The notes under the pieces were generated by a model. The model ran no database searches, was not told the DNA's origin, and was given only the letters and a program-made list of their open reading frames with translations. Of a DNA stretch of 64,000 nucleotides, positions 26,996-35,760 are shown one piece after another. A program made the position numbers and the translations under genes. The stretch is taken from the NCBI GenBank assembly GCA_046349955.1, contig JAXMBI010000022.1:1-64000 (forward strand), written 5' to 3'. Within the stretch, counting starts at the first letter, position 1. Every line of letters starts with the position of its first letter. The stretch comes from JBGAPH01 sp046349955. Lineage in GTDB: Bacteria; Planctomycetota; Planctomycetia; Pirellulales; JBGAPH01.

Positions 26996-28159
26996 ATGGC
27001 GATGTCACGGAAGACCTGCACTCGTTTGGCCATCACCGGTTTGCTCGTCTACGTAACCGGGTGCTCGAGCTTCGACCTGAAAAAAGGCATCCCGTGGGGC
27101 GAGGGGCTCGATGGGGAGTTTTCTGCTCCGATGAAGGTGGTGCCGGTCTGGACGGACACCACGATGTATCAAGCGGGCCGCGTGCCGGTGCGCGGCTTCG
27201 GCGGCAGGCTGTTCTTCCACAAGGACGAGAAGGGAGATCCGGTCAAGGTCAAGGGAACGCTCGAGGTCTATGCCTTCGACGAGGCCGGCCGCCGCCCCTC
27301 CGACTCACGGCCGACACGCAAATTCGTCTTCTCCCCCGAGCAGTTCCAGAAGCACTACAGCAAATCGGAGTTGGGGCCGTCGTATAGCGTGTTCATTCCT
27401 TGGGATGAACTGGGCGGCCCCCAACAGCAGCTCACGCTGATCACTCGCTTCATCCCCGAGGGCGCGCCGCTGGTGATCAGCGAGCCGAGCAAGCAGTCGC
27501 TGCCGGGGCAAGAGCCAACGCAGATGGCTCAGCAAGCAATCCCGAGCCGGCCGTTTGGTCCGCCTCAGGCCGGCGTGCCGGAGATGGGCGCCCCGCCCAT
27601 GGGACCAATGGCGCCCATGGCCCAGCAGGTTGCGCCCGCGTCATACCAGGCGCCCGCCTACCAGCCCGCGCCGGCCAATCAGGCCGTTCAGCAGCCCGCA
27701 TTTCCCGTTCAGCAAGCGGGGCATCAAGCGCCCGCGGCCTACGCGCCAACGCCCGCCGACGCGGCCGCTGCGCCGCAGCAGATGACCACGCTGACGATTC
27801 CGGTCCGCGGCCAACGGTTGAACGCCATGCCGCGGACGAACATGCCGCTAGCGCCTCCGGTGCAACAGAGCTCGGCGATTACGCAGTCACCCTCTGCTAT
27901 TGGCTTTGGCCAAGTGCAGCGGATCCAGGGGACGGACCCCCCGACACTGGCGCCGACCCCACCTGAAGCTCATTCTGGACCTGGGAGACACCGGGCTCTA
28001 GGAGCGCCACTCGCGCCGCTACCGCGCGATCGTGCTCAGTGGCCACGACCCCACGTAGGATGGCCGTCCTCCCCTGCAGGCTCACCTGCACAGGCCCCCG
28101 CGTCTGGATCTGGATCGCCCGCCCCTGCCGTGAACTCAACTGTGTCATCCGCTGGCTGA
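26996..28159 (+). CDS. Lipoprotein with Pro/Gln/Ala-rich C-terminal half
   Basis: A 387-residue frame. The N-terminus is a lipoprotein signal (LAITGLLVYVTGC, Cys about residue 23). The first 160 residues form a conserved-looking domain (VPVWTDTTMYQAGRVPVRGF, GRLFFHKDEKGDPVKVKGTL, EVYAFDEAG). The rest is low complexity, rich in Pro, Gln, Ala and Met. From 27897 onward it overlaps the oppositely transcribed BON-domain gene, and that last 87 residues read like antisense (RHRALGAPLAPLPRDRAQWP). The true end is therefore probably near 27,900, lost through a frame error or stop-codon change. It follows the secretin by 90 bp and may be its partner lipoprotein (pilotin-like role), which is only inference. 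Confidence 0.7.
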   Translation: MAMSRKTCTRLAITGLLVYVTGCSSFDLKKGIPWGEGLDGEFSAPMKVVPVWTDTTMYQAGRVPVRGFGGRLFFHKDEKGDPVKVKGTLEVYAFDEAGRRPSDSRPTRKFVFSPEQFQKHYSKSELGPSYSVFIPWDELGGPQQQLTLITRFIPEGAPLVISEPSKQSLPGQEPTQMAQQAIPSRPFGPPQAGVPEMGAPPMGPMAPMAQQVAPASYQAPAYQPAPANQAVQQPAFPVQQAGHQAPAAYAPTPADAAAAPQQMTTLTIPVRGQRLNAMPRTNMPLAPPVQQSSAITQSPSAIGFGQVQRIQGTDPPTLAPTPPEAHSGPGRHRALGAPLAPLPRDRAQWPRPHVGWPSSPAGSPAQAPASGSGSPAPAVNSTVSSAG

Positions 28160-28871
28160 TGCCCGTGGTGATGGCATTCTCCGCGGCAGGCTCGGGGCCA
28201 AAGCCCACGGATACGCGCGGCCGCGCTGGAGTGGCGTATTGCGAGCGACCCTGCTGACCGCGGTTGCCCATCTGGCCGAACTGGTTGCGGCCCAGGTTTC
28301 CGCCCAAGCCGCCGCCGAGGCCGCCCCCCAGGTTGTTCATGCCCAGGCCGCCCCCAAGGCCGCCGGTCAGGCCGCCCATTCCGCCGCGCATTCCGCCCAT
28401 GCCACCGAGGCTACCGAGGCCACTCGTGAGGCCGCCGAAGGCGCTCATGCTGCCCATGCCCATGGCGCCCATGCCACCGCGCGACATGCTGTTGGCGCCG
28501 GAGCTGAAGTTGCCCAGCGACGACGAGCCGCCAAAGGCGCCCAGGCCGCCGGAGCCCGTTCCCGACGCTTGCCCGCCAAATGAGCGATTTGCGCCGGAGG
28601 AGGTGTCGCCCAGCATTCGCTCGCCAAAGATGGTGACTTGCCCGAAATTGGTCGTCCGATTGATGGGTGGTGTGCCATTAGCCATGACGGACCCGAAGCC
28701 ATACTGCGACCCGGTGGTCATGGTTTGGGTCGAACCCCCCGTGCCTCCACCAGTCCCTCCAGTCGTCCCTCCGGTCATCCCGCCCTGCATGCCGGTTTGC
28801 TGAGCCCAAAGACTCGCGGCCGGCAGTCCCAGGATTGCGCAGAACAAAGCGACAGGCGTGAGCTTGGTCAT
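27897..28871 (-). CDS. Secreted Gly/Met-rich protein with C-terminal BON domain
   Basis: A 324-residue protein: signal peptide (LTPVALFCAILGLPAASLWA, then QQ), a long Gly/Met/Ser-rich middle (GGMGGMRGGMGGLTGGLGGG and similar, about residues 27-205), and a BON domain near the C-terminus (VSLQGRTAILRGVVATEHDR, AVAARVALLEPGVSQVQNEL, about residues 250-300). BON domains bind membranes or phospholipids and occur in periplasmic stress proteins. The start ATG 28871 is well placed. It converges with the lipoprotein gene and overlaps its apparent 3' end by 263 bp. The BON domain shows that the minus strand is the coding one there. Confidence 0.82.
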   Translation of the reverse strand: MTKLTPVALFCAILGLPAASLWAQQTGMQGGMTGGTTGGTGGGTGGSTQTMTTGSQYGFGSVMANGTPPINRTTNFGQVTIFGERMLGDTSSGANRSFGGQASGTGSGGLGAFGGSSSLGNFSSGANSMSRGGMGAMGMGSMSAFGGLTSGLGSLGGMGGMRGGMGGLTGGLGGGLGMNNLGGGLGGGLGGNLGRNQFGQMGNRGQQGRSQYATPARPRVSVGFGPEPAAENAITTGISQRMTQLSSRQGRAIQIQTRGPVQVSLQGRTAILRGVVATEHDRAVAARVALLEPGVSQVQNELQVGSAPVSGGPSPGSAALGQSQ

Positions 28872-29053
28872 TCGATCGGTCCTCCCAATGGCAAATTCGG
28901 CACTTCAGGCCTGACCGCCCGCAAGCGTCGCAGCCTGCCCCTGCGTTGAGTGTAGCCGCTGCAATCGGCACAAGCCATGTGGGCAATCGCTGGCCGGGCC
29001 GACGAAGCCGCCCAGAATAAGCAACCCCAGGTCCCTCCCCAAGTTCCGCCCCT

Positions 29054-29139
29054 GGCGAGCGGGCCGGCGTCAGCCGGCTGATGTTTCCCGGCGAGTTCCT
29101 CGTGCAGCCTGGTCAGCCGGTTGACGCCGGCCGCTCGCC
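29054..29139. repeat. Palindromic element with 27-bp inverted ends
   Basis: The left arm (29054-29081), GGCGAGCGGGCCGGCGTCAG then CCGGCTGA, and the right arm (29113-29139) are near-perfect inverted copies around a 31-bp centre. It sits in the 290-bp gap between the upstream end of the BON gene and the 3' end of the SH3b gene. It looks like a small non-coding mobile or REP-like unit. Confidence 0.75.
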
Positions 29140-29165
29140 ATGACGGCGATTCCGCTCAAAAGCGT

Positions 29166-30455
29166 CTACCGCCAGACCGGCGTTTCGAGCACCGTGACCC
29201 GGCGGGCCGTTACGTGGCGGGCTTTGAGTTCCGGCATGTACCCCCGGATGCCGGTGATGCCCACCTGCTTGCCGAGATAGGGCCGCAGGTTGGCCCCCGG
29301 AGCGGCGGTGACGAAGCAGGCCACTTCGCCCGCCGAATTCAAGAGGGCGAACTGAGGCGAGCCGGCTTTGCGCGAGACCACCGGCGTCAGCCGACCCTGG
29401 CCGTCGAACGGGGTTGGCTTACCAGCCGCCGGACCCGGCGCGGGCGCCGCCGCGGCCTCAGGCGAGATCCCCAGCAGGGCAAAGTGACGCGCCTGAATGT
29501 TTTCGAAGCGCCCCAGCTTGCTTAATAGCGCTCGCCCGCGGCCGCGAACTGCGGGACTCGGGCTGTCTTCGATGATCCGTTCCACTTCACGCCGCAACGG
29601 CGCGAGCCGCCAGCGGCCGGCGTCGCCGGCAACCATGATCGAAAGATCGAGTTCCACGTCGTCGAGCGCGGCGGCGCCAGGCTCCGCTTCGGGAATCGCC
29701 GCAGGTGCATCGAGCGGGACCGGCTCGCCCGCATGCGTGTCTTCCGTTGCCGGCTGAGCAGTTGCATCGGTCGGTGGCAGTGGCTCGGGTTGGGCGGGCG
29801 CCGGATTGGCAGAACCCTCGGCCGTTGTCGCTCCGACCGCCGGTTGCTCCGACGAGGCGAGGCTGACGTCGCGCGCCGAGCGACCAACGCCACTTCCCCA
29901 GGCCAGGTTGTTTTCCGAGTCTTGCCCGTTCGCGAGCGAAGGCGGAGCCTTCTCGGGGGCCGAGCGCGTCAGAAAGTCGGCGTGAATCCAGCGGAACTCG
30001 CCTGCCGGCGGGCTGATCTTGAACCACTCGGGGCGGGCTTCTTTGCCATCCCCTTCGCTTTCGCCCAGCAACTCGACGGCTTCCCCCGCGTCGAGCCGCA
30101 CCTGGATCGTGTCGCGTACGCTGCTGAACCGCGTGCCCACCCGCGCCGGCACGCGCGACTGCTGGACCACTGCCAGGCCTGGCTCGGTGAGCCGCAAGTA
30201 GCGGCCGGCGACCCAACTGAAGCTCCCCTCGGGGGGCCGAATGGCGCACCAGCCGCCCGGATCGTGCCGGTAGACTTCCACTGGGGCCCCAGCGCTCAAG
30301 CGATCGCACGGATAGAACTGCGAGCCCGGACCGCTACGGACGGTGACGCCGTCGCTGGCGACGTAGGCAGTGTAGGGAAACTCAGGCGCAGCCGCTCGCG
30401 CAACCGCCGGAACGGCCAAGCACGCCGCCAACGCCAGCACCGGCCAGCGCATCAA
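29166..30455 (-). CDS. Secreted protein with two SH3b domains
   Basis: A 429-residue protein starting at ATG 30455. Signal peptide WPVLALAACLAVPAVARA (then AAPEF). Residues about 27-85 form a bacterial SH3 domain (YTAYVASDGVTVRSGPGSQF, then YPCDRLSAGAPVEVY and the W-x-A-I strand). A second one spans about 95-170 (VGTRFSSVRDTIQVRLDAGE, EWFKISPPAGEFRWIHADFL). The middle is Pro/Ala/Glu-rich and the C-terminal region (about 255-429) contains an alpha-helical part plus a small OB-like end (LRPYLGKQVGITGIRGYMPE). SH3b domains usually bind peptidoglycan or other wall ligands, so a periplasmic role is likely. It is divergent from the PEGA lipoprotein gene. Confidence 0.85.
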   Translation of the reverse strand: MMRWPVLALAACLAVPAVARAAAPEFPYTAYVASDGVTVRSGPGSQFYPCDRLSAGAPVEVYRHDPGGWCAIRPPEGSFSWVAGRYLRLTEPGLAVVQQSRVPARVGTRFSSVRDTIQVRLDAGEAVELLGESEGDGKEARPEWFKISPPAGEFRWIHADFLTRSAPEKAPPSLANGQDSENNLAWGSGVGRSARDVSLASSEQPAVGATTAEGSANPAPAQPEPLPPTDATAQPATEDTHAGEPVPLDAPAAIPEAEPGAAALDDVELDLSIMVAGDAGRWRLAPLRREVERIIEDSPSPAVRGRGRALLSKLGRFENIQARHFALLGISPEAAAAPAPGPAAGKPTPFDGQGRLTPVVSRKAGSPQFALLNSAGEVACFVTAAPGANLRPYLGKQVGITGIRGYMPELKARHVTARRVTVLETPVWR

Positions 30456-30580
30456 AGGGCTTCCCTGCGAGAGCTTGGTTGCGAAGTGGCCTAAATCGTT
30501 TAGGCCCTCGAGAGGCTTGGCTTGTAGCCGACGGCCCGCGAAGCGGCAAGATCAATGGCCCTGCGGGCACGGAGTCGGCA

Positions 30581-30609
30581 TTGGAGGGCCGGGTTGGGGC
30601 CGATATACT
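30581..30609 (+). promoter_or_regulatory. Sigma-70-type promoter of the PEGA lipoprotein gene
   Basis: TTGGAG (30581-30586) and TATACT (30604-30609) are exactly 17 bp apart. The -10 matches TATAAT at five of six positions. It lies about 50 bp before the TTG chosen as the start of the PEGA gene and downstream of the earlier in-frame ATG at 30555, so it supports the later start. Confidence 0.5.
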
Positions 30610-30659
30610 CCCGCCCCGTTTGCGGCGCAGGCTCCTTTCGTTTCCCGGGATCGCACGCG

Positions 30660-31307
30660 TTGGACGCACAGCGACTGCCCTCAAGCCGATCGCACAGGCC
30701 CCGATCGGGGCTGCTGTTGGCGATTGCGCTGCTGGCGCTGACGAGTTCGGGGTGCGTCACCCGGCGGTTGATCATCCAGAGCAATCCGCCCGGCGCGCTT
30801 GTCTACATCGGCGACCAGGAGATTGGCACGACGCCGGTCGCTGTGAACTACATCTACTACGGCACGCGCAAGATCCGCCTGGTCAAAGACGGTTACGAAA
30901 CGCTCACGGCGCTCGAGCCGATTCCGGCCCCCTGGTGGGATCACTTTCCGCTCGACTTCGTGAGCGAGAATATGGTGCCCGGCGAGCTGCGCGACGTGCG
31001 GGTGCTGAGCTATCAGATGGTTCCGCAGATGAACGTGCCGCCGCAGGAACTGCTCGGCCGCGCCGAAGAGCTGCGTCGCGCCGGCAAGGGGACGCCAGCG
31101 CCGTCGGTGATTCCGGCGGTCAGCGAGCTGCAGCCAGCCGCCGCGCCCTTCTCGACGCCGCCGGCTAACGGGCAAGTGCTGATGCCGGGGGCTGAGTCTC
31201 CGCTTCCGACTGGCGCCGCTCAGCCCGTGTCTCCGACCGGCTTGCCCCCGACGAATGTCTATTTGCCGAGCGTCGAGTATCTGCCCCCCGCGGCGGCGGA
31301 ACGCTAG
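30660..31307 (+). CDS. PEGA-domain lipoprotein
   Basis: A 215-residue protein when started at TTG 30660. That start is preferred because the earlier ATG (30555) lies upstream of a good promoter-like sequence and would add an Arg-rich stretch before the signal. The signal peptide is GLLLAIALLALTSSGC, with Cys as the lipidation site. A PEGA domain follows at once: TRRLIIQSNPPGALVYIGDQ and EIGTTPVAVNYIYYGTRKIR, with the diagnostic 'P.GA.V.(I).....G.TP' pattern. The C-terminal 80 residues are Pro/Ala-rich. PEGA domains are found on cell-envelope proteins and are thought to bind surface structures. Orientation is divergent from the SH3b gene and convergent with the peptidase-MA-like gene. Confidence 0.8.
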   Translation: MDAQRLPSSRSHRPRSGLLLAIALLALTSSGCVTRRLIIQSNPPGALVYIGDQEIGTTPVAVNYIYYGTRKIRLVKDGYETLTALEPIPAPWWDHFPLDFVSENMVPGELRDVRVLSYQMVPQMNVPPQELLGRAEELRRAGKGTPAPSVIPAVSELQPAAAPFSTPPANGQVLMPGAESPLPTGAAQPVSPTGLPPTNVYLPSVEYLPPAAAER

Positions 31308-31457
31308 CGGGAGACGCTAGTGCTGCGTCACAGCTTGTTTTCGGGTTGTGCCACACTAACCCGCAGCGCGAGCAAGGGACGGTAGCGCCCGCCAGGCGCG
31401 CTGGCCGAAAATGCTGTCCGGCCTGTGCAGGGGTCCGCGCGGCTCGACCAGGGAGGG

Positions 31458-32396
31458 CTAGTGTTGCACGGCCGCAGCGCGGCTCGCGCGCTGAGCACGT
31501 AGCACAGAGGCCGGCGTCTGCCCGCTGAAGCCCGTCAGTTGCGGCCCGCGGCGTGCCTCGCTGGGCTCGAAGGCCACGGCCAAGCGAGCCGGGCTGGCCA
31601 GCCCATAGTGAGTGCGAAGGCTGGCGTCGTAGCCGGCGCGATCGGCTTCGTGCAGGAAGTCGAGAAAACGCCGGCGGTCCCCCTGGGCCACCAGGTGCTC
31701 GACCAGCGTCAGGCTCTGGCCATAGAAGGCCGCCATCCGGCCGGCGGCCAGCGGCTGTTCGATGTTCAGCAGTTGAGCCACCGAAAGCTCGCCGCCGCGT
31801 TTCCGGGCCGACTGAGCGTCTTGCCGGTGGCGGGCACGTTTGAGCGGACTGTCGGCCAGCATCGCGGCCCCTTCGTCGGCCCAGCGAGGCAGGCGGCCAT
31901 GCGGGAACTCGTCGGCCAGCACCACGTGCGTGAGTTCGTGGGGCATCGTCTCCGTTTGCCAATCGCTACGGACTCCGTCGAGGTCGATCCGCCGCCCCAC
32001 CACTTGTCCGCGGTCGAAGTGGACGAGCGAGGAGCCATTGGTCCGTTCCGAACCGGGGCCTGCCGCGGCGATGTAGGCCGCGCGGGTCGCATGGACGAAG
32101 ACCTGACAACGGGGCTGCCACCGCGGGCCGGAGCGGTCGATCGACCAAGCGTCGTGGAGCTGCGTCAACTGGGCCTCGAGGGCGGCCGACAGTTCGCTCA
32201 GTTCGGCAGCCGTTCCCTGGGCCCGGAGTTCAAAGTTCTCGCTCGCCTGCCGCCGCCAACGGCGGGTCTCGGTTCCCTCGACAGCCGCCGGCTCCGCGGC
32301 GCCGTCGGCGCGCGCTAGGCCGGCGAGCATTGAAATGAGGACCGCCGCGGCCAGAGAGACCGAACCGCGCCCACCGTGGAAGTCCGCTACGGACAT
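31458..32396 (-). CDS. Secreted gluzincin-type zinc peptidase (peptidase MA-like)
   Basis: A 312-residue protein. ATG 32396 begins a signal peptide (SVSLAAAVLISMLAGLARA, then DG). The much longer open frame upstream has no coding character. The HELTH zinc motif (residues 153-157) and, about 20 residues later, WADEGAAML with the third ligand Glu give the HExxH...E arrangement of gluzincins. The neighbouring VFVHATRAAYIAA and a C-terminal helical region (VEHLVAQGDRRRFLDFLHEA) match 'peptidase MA family' proteins, which have an M1-like fold. It is probably a periplasmic peptidase of unknown substrate. It is one of three HExxH proteins in this window. Confidence 0.85.
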   Translation of the reverse strand: MSVADFHGGRGSVSLAAAVLISMLAGLARADGAAEPAAVEGTETRRWRRQASENFELRAQGTAAELSELSAALEAQLTQLHDAWSIDRSGPRWQPRCQVFVHATRAAYIAAAGPGSERTNGSSLVHFDRGQVVGRRIDLDGVRSDWQTETMPHELTHVVLADEFPHGRLPRWADEGAAMLADSPLKRARHRQDAQSARKRGGELSVAQLLNIEQPLAAGRMAAFYGQSLTLVEHLVAQGDRRRFLDFLHEADRAGYDASLRTHYGLASPARLAVAFEPSEARRGPQLTGFSGQTPASVLRAQRASRAAAVQH

Positions 32397-32653
32397 AGGC
32401 CGCCGCCTGAAGGAATGCCGGTGCGTTCGAACGCAACGCGGACTCTCTAAGGCAAGGCCGGTGCCATGGCCGCGGGGTGGGGGGGCGATGCGCGGCGCTA
32501 AAGGGCCTTTAATAAAGAACTTGCGGATTTCGCTACGAATTCGAAGCCAGCGAGTTCTCCTGGGTGAGTGCCTAAGGCCTAGGCGGCGGCAGCCGAGGAG
32601 AGCGGCAATGCCGATTGCATTTTGCAGGCGCGGCGCGGCTCGGCAATGAAAAA

Positions 32654-32686
32654 AGCCCGGTAGCGCCACGAGGGCGCTGCCGGGCT
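32654..32686 (-). terminator. Rho-independent terminator of the large metalloprotease gene
   Basis: Read on the minus strand, a 14-bp stem (AGCCCGGCAGCGCC pairing with GGCGCTACCGGGCT, one G-T pair) with a 5-nt loop is followed by a run of Ts (CTTTTTTCATTG). It starts about 37 bp after the stop codon at 32723. Stem, loop and T-run are textbook. Confidence 0.92.
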
Positions 32687-32722
32687 CGAGTTTCATCGCT
32701 CGTACGATCGCGTCAGGCCGGC

Positions 32723-35437
32723 CTACGGCTTGGGCTTGTCGCCCGTCGGTTGGCCGAACAGGAGGAAGCCGAAGCCGCCGCCGCTGCCGCCCAACTGCAT
32801 CTTGGCGTCGAGAATCTTGTGGATCCGGGCCGACGTCTCGGTGAGGTGGGCCTTGCTGTAGGCATCGAGCTTGGTGTTCTTCTCGAGCAGCTTGTTGATC
32901 TTCGTCTCCAGCCCCGCCAACTCGGCGTAGGCCACGGTCTGGCAATCCTCCGGCGAGCCGGTCTCCCCCATCGCCAGGTCGGCCATGTGCTGCAGGTACG
33001 ACCGCTGCAAATTGCGGCGCAGGCTGCTGATGGCCGGCTTGCGGGGCGTGTAGTCGGCCTCCGGCAGGTTGTCGACCTCGGCGAAGACCGCCTTGGTCAG
33101 CCGCTCGATGAGCTCGGCCGTGGTGAAGGCGTCTTGGTCGGCCGGAATCCGCAACTCCGAGTCGTGCAGCCGCTCGAGCGTGAGCGACGACAACAACTGC
33201 TGCAGGATGCGGTCCTGCCAAATCGTGATCACCTCGTGAACCGCCAGGTCGGGCCGCAGCGGCAGGTTCGAGCCCCAGTGGCTCCACCGCGTGGAGGACA
33301 ATTGGTTGTAAAGCTCAGGCGGCAGCTTGAAGGGCTTGTCGGAAAAGACCTGTTCTTCGAGCAGGGCCATCGCTTCGCGCTGCTTGCCAGGGTCGACCAC
33401 CACGAACGGGACTTTGGCGTCCTTGTCCCCCTTGTGGCTGCGGGTGACGTAGATGCCGCCGATGTATCGTGAGGCCATGTAGCAGGCCTGGCCGTGGCTG
33501 CTCAAGAGGACGCCGAACGCGCGGCGGGCCTTTTGATAGCCGTCCCCTTCCTTGACCACCCGATCCACCAGCCCGTCCCACAGCTCGGAAACGAGCTTGG
33601 TGCGGGCCTTGGCGAAGGCCAACGGATCGCTCCCCAAGTCCCAGCGGTTGCTGAGCGGATCGGGGTCGATGCCGCGGGTGTCTTCGTCGGTGGCGTAGGC
33701 CAGTTCCGCCTCGCCGCTGCGGGCGGCGATCTTCTTGAGCTCGGCGGGGTCGTTCTTGGTCGTGTAGCCGTACTCGATGGCCCAGTAGTCATAGGGGCCG
33801 AGCGTCTGGGAGTAGAAGTCTCCCTGCTTGGCGTCCTTGGGCATCAGGTTGGCCGGAGCGTAGTCCATGACCGAGGAGGTGAGCCCCTTGTCCTTGGTCT
33901 TCTCCGTGTCGTTGGCGTCGTCGAGCGAAATCGTGCTGCTGGCCTTGAAGTTGTGCCGCAGGCCGAGCGTGTGCCCGACTTCGTGCATCGTCACTTCCTT
34001 GAGCCCCTGCATGATCAGCTTCTCGATCTCTTCCTCGCTGAACTTGCGGGTGGCGAGCACCGTGGCGCCCAGGGCGAAGTCGCGCGAGCGGCCCGAGTGC
34101 AGTTCGCACCGGCACAAGAGCGAGTGCTCATGTTGACCGGCCAATTTCATCTGGGCCTGGTAGCTGGCCAGGTCGAGTGGGCCGCCCGTCATGGCAGCCA
34201 CGCTCTTGGGGGTGAACGTTTCGTACTCGTCCTTCCAGAATTCGATGAAGTCGGAGTCGAAGATGATGTCGGCGTCGAGGATTTGGCCCGTCAGCGGATT
34301 GACGCGGCTCGGGCCCATGGCGAAGCCGGCGCCCGAAGTGATCCAGCGGAACGTGTTGTAACGCACGTCCTCGGGGTCCCAGGTGTCGTGCTCTTCCTGC
34401 TGACGCACTTCCACGGCGTTGTAGAAGCCCAGCTTGTCGAAGGCCTTGTTCCACTCGAGGATGCCTTCGCGAATCGGCTGACGATACTTGATCGGAATCG
34501 TCTTCTCGAGATAGAAGACGATCGGCTTCACCGGCGGCGACACAGACAGCGCCGAGTCCTTCTTCCGCAGATCCCAGCGGTTGATGTACCGCACGAAGCG
34601 GTCTTCCTCGCCGTTCTTGGAGTAATCCTTGAGGACCGTGAGGAAGTAGCCCACCCGGTCGTCGGCCACGCGCGGCTGATAGCCGGTTTGCGGCAACTTG
34701 CTGAGCGAGTAATGGATGTGGACGGTCGCCGTGTGTCCGTCCGGTACCGTGTCGAGCTCCGAGTAGCCGCCGCCCGCGAAGGTGGCCGCGACCTGAATCT
34801 CCACGTTCTCGTCGAAGGCCTTAACCGAGGCCCAAGAGGAACGGCTCGGCACGAAGCCGAACCCAGGCAAGCCGCCGCCTACGCCGGCCAGGTCGCTCAT
34901 GAACACAGGCGTGAGATCAACCACAGGGCCGCCGCTGGGGCCCATCGTGGCGATTGGCAGGTTGAACAGAATGCTGTCGGTGTAAGCCAGCTTTACGGCG
35001 TCCGATTCAGGGCTGCCGCTCTTGGCGGTAAAGCGGATGTTGCGGCGGACGATGTTGATCTTGTCGTCGTCGGTGCGGCGGAACTGCCACAGCCAGTCGT
35101 TGCCAAAGTTCAGGCTCATGCCTCCCAAGACGTCGCCATAGCCGACGCCGCGGGCGATCGACGCGCAGACGATCAGGTCTTGGTTGAACACGCCCGGGCC
35201 GAGCTCGGCGTAAAGGTTCTGGCCCTTCTTGAAGAGCTTGAACAGTGGGCGGGCCGCCGGATCGGTGGGGACCGTTTCGGCGTCCTTGAGCAGCACGTTG
35301 AACGGCGGGAACTTGGGTTGCTTTTCGCCCTCTTGGGCGAGCGCCGCGGAAGCGGGCGCAAGCGCCGCGCCCAGGGCCGCCAGGAACGTGCAACCGACGA
35401 GTCTACGGACGAACGTCCGGTACGAGCGGGATCGCAT
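32723..35437 (-). CDS. Large secreted zinc-dependent metalloprotease (DUF5117 type)
   Basis: A 904-residue protein. ATG 35437 is chosen: AAGGTGAG lies 5 bp upstream and a signal peptide follows (VGCTFLAALGAALAPASAAL, A-Q-E). The upstream extension of the frame overlaps the promoter. The first half (about 60-290) is a beta-rich pro-domain typical of DUF5117/DUF5118 proteins. The catalytic part has HEVGHTLGLRHNF at 485-497, an HExxHxxGxxH zinc site, and SVMDYAPANLMP downstream, which supplies the Met-turn-like motif of metzincins. The C-terminal 300 residues are helical. Its role is presumably protein degradation in the periplasm or outside the cell. It has its own terminator and promoter, so it is a single-gene unit. 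Confidence 0.92.
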   Translation of the reverse strand: MRSRSYRTFVRRLVGCTFLAALGAALAPASAALAQEGEKQPKFPPFNVLLKDAETVPTDPAARPLFKLFKKGQNLYAELGPGVFNQDLIVCASIARGVGYGDVLGGMSLNFGNDWLWQFRRTDDDKINIVRRNIRFTAKSGSPESDAVKLAYTDSILFNLPIATMGPSGGPVVDLTPVFMSDLAGVGGGLPGFGFVPSRSSWASVKAFDENVEIQVAATFAGGGYSELDTVPDGHTATVHIHYSLSKLPQTGYQPRVADDRVGYFLTVLKDYSKNGEEDRFVRYINRWDLRKKDSALSVSPPVKPIVFYLEKTIPIKYRQPIREGILEWNKAFDKLGFYNAVEVRQQEEHDTWDPEDVRYNTFRWITSGAGFAMGPSRVNPLTGQILDADIIFDSDFIEFWKDEYETFTPKSVAAMTGGPLDLASYQAQMKLAGQHEHSLLCRCELHSGRSRDFALGATVLATRKFSEEEIEKLIMQGLKEVTMHEVGHTLGLRHNFKASSTISLDDANDTEKTKDKGLTSSVMDYAPANLMPKDAKQGDFYSQTLGPYDYWAIEYGYTTKNDPAELKKIAARSGEAELAYATDEDTRGIDPDPLSNRWDLGSDPLAFAKARTKLVSELWDGLVDRVVKEGDGYQKARRAFGVLLSSHGQACYMASRYIGGIYVTRSHKGDKDAKVPFVVVDPGKQREAMALLEEQVFSDKPFKLPPELYNQLSSTRWSHWGSNLPLRPDLAVHEVITIWQDRILQQLLSSLTLERLHDSELRIPADQDAFTTAELIERLTKAVFAEVDNLPEADYTPRKPAISSLRRNLQRSYLQHMADLAMGETGSPEDCQTVAYAELAGLETKINKLLEKNTKLDAYSKAHLTETSARIHKILDAKMQLGGSGGGFGFLLFGQPTGDKPKP

Positions 35438-35530
35438 CAAACTCACCTTGAGCGCGAGAGGGCTGTTTACCAGCAGGAGGGGGCCCCGGCCGCCGCCATT
35501 GCGGCCAAATTCTTGGCAGCCAATCTTCAA

Positions 35531-35558
35531 AATATACCGCACGTTGCCTGAGTTGCAA
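35531..35558 (-). promoter_or_regulatory. Promoter of the metalloprotease gene
   Basis: On the minus strand TTGCAA (35558-35553) and TATATT (35536-35531) are 16 bp apart, about 95 bp before the start codon at 35437. The -10 matches five of six consensus positions. Pattern match only. Confidence 0.45.
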
Positions 35559-35647
35559 ACGCGGTGGATTCGCAACATTCGCTGCGACCGTTAAGGTGGG
35601 CGCAACCCAGGCACGACGGGTGGGACTTTGAGCGGATTCTACCGCAG

Positions 35648-35676
35648 GTGACGTTCCGAACGGTCGATCCTAGAAT
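35648..35676 (+). promoter_or_regulatory. Possible promoter of the APH-fold kinase gene
   Basis: GTGACG (35648-35653) and TAGAAT (35671-35676) are separated by 17 bp and end 85 bp before the ATG at 35761. Together with the leftward promoter at 35531-35558 this fills the 320-bp divergent gap, in which I see no gene. Confidence 0.35.
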
Positions 35677-35760
35677 TGCAGTGCGCCCCGACCACCGCTT
35701 CGCCTCGGGGGACTTTCGTCCCCCGCTCGCCCGCCACGTGTTCCTTCCTACGAGCCGCCC

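Noticed and set aside
28260..28500. Plus-strand frame rich in Pro/Ala (about 180 codons) opposite the BON gene
   Set aside because: It is the complement of the Gly/Met-rich region of the BON protein and has no start signals.
32397..33287. N-terminal extension of the peptidase-MA-like gene
   Set aside because: The frame is open upstream but overlaps the terminator and the end of the metalloprotease gene; the signal peptide at 32396 marks the true start.
33494..35551. Long plus-strand open frame (685 codons) opposite the metalloprotease
   Set aside because: The translation is Arg/Val/Leu-rich without domains and lies exactly antisense to a clear HExxHxxGxxH protease; it is a by-product of GC-rich codon use.
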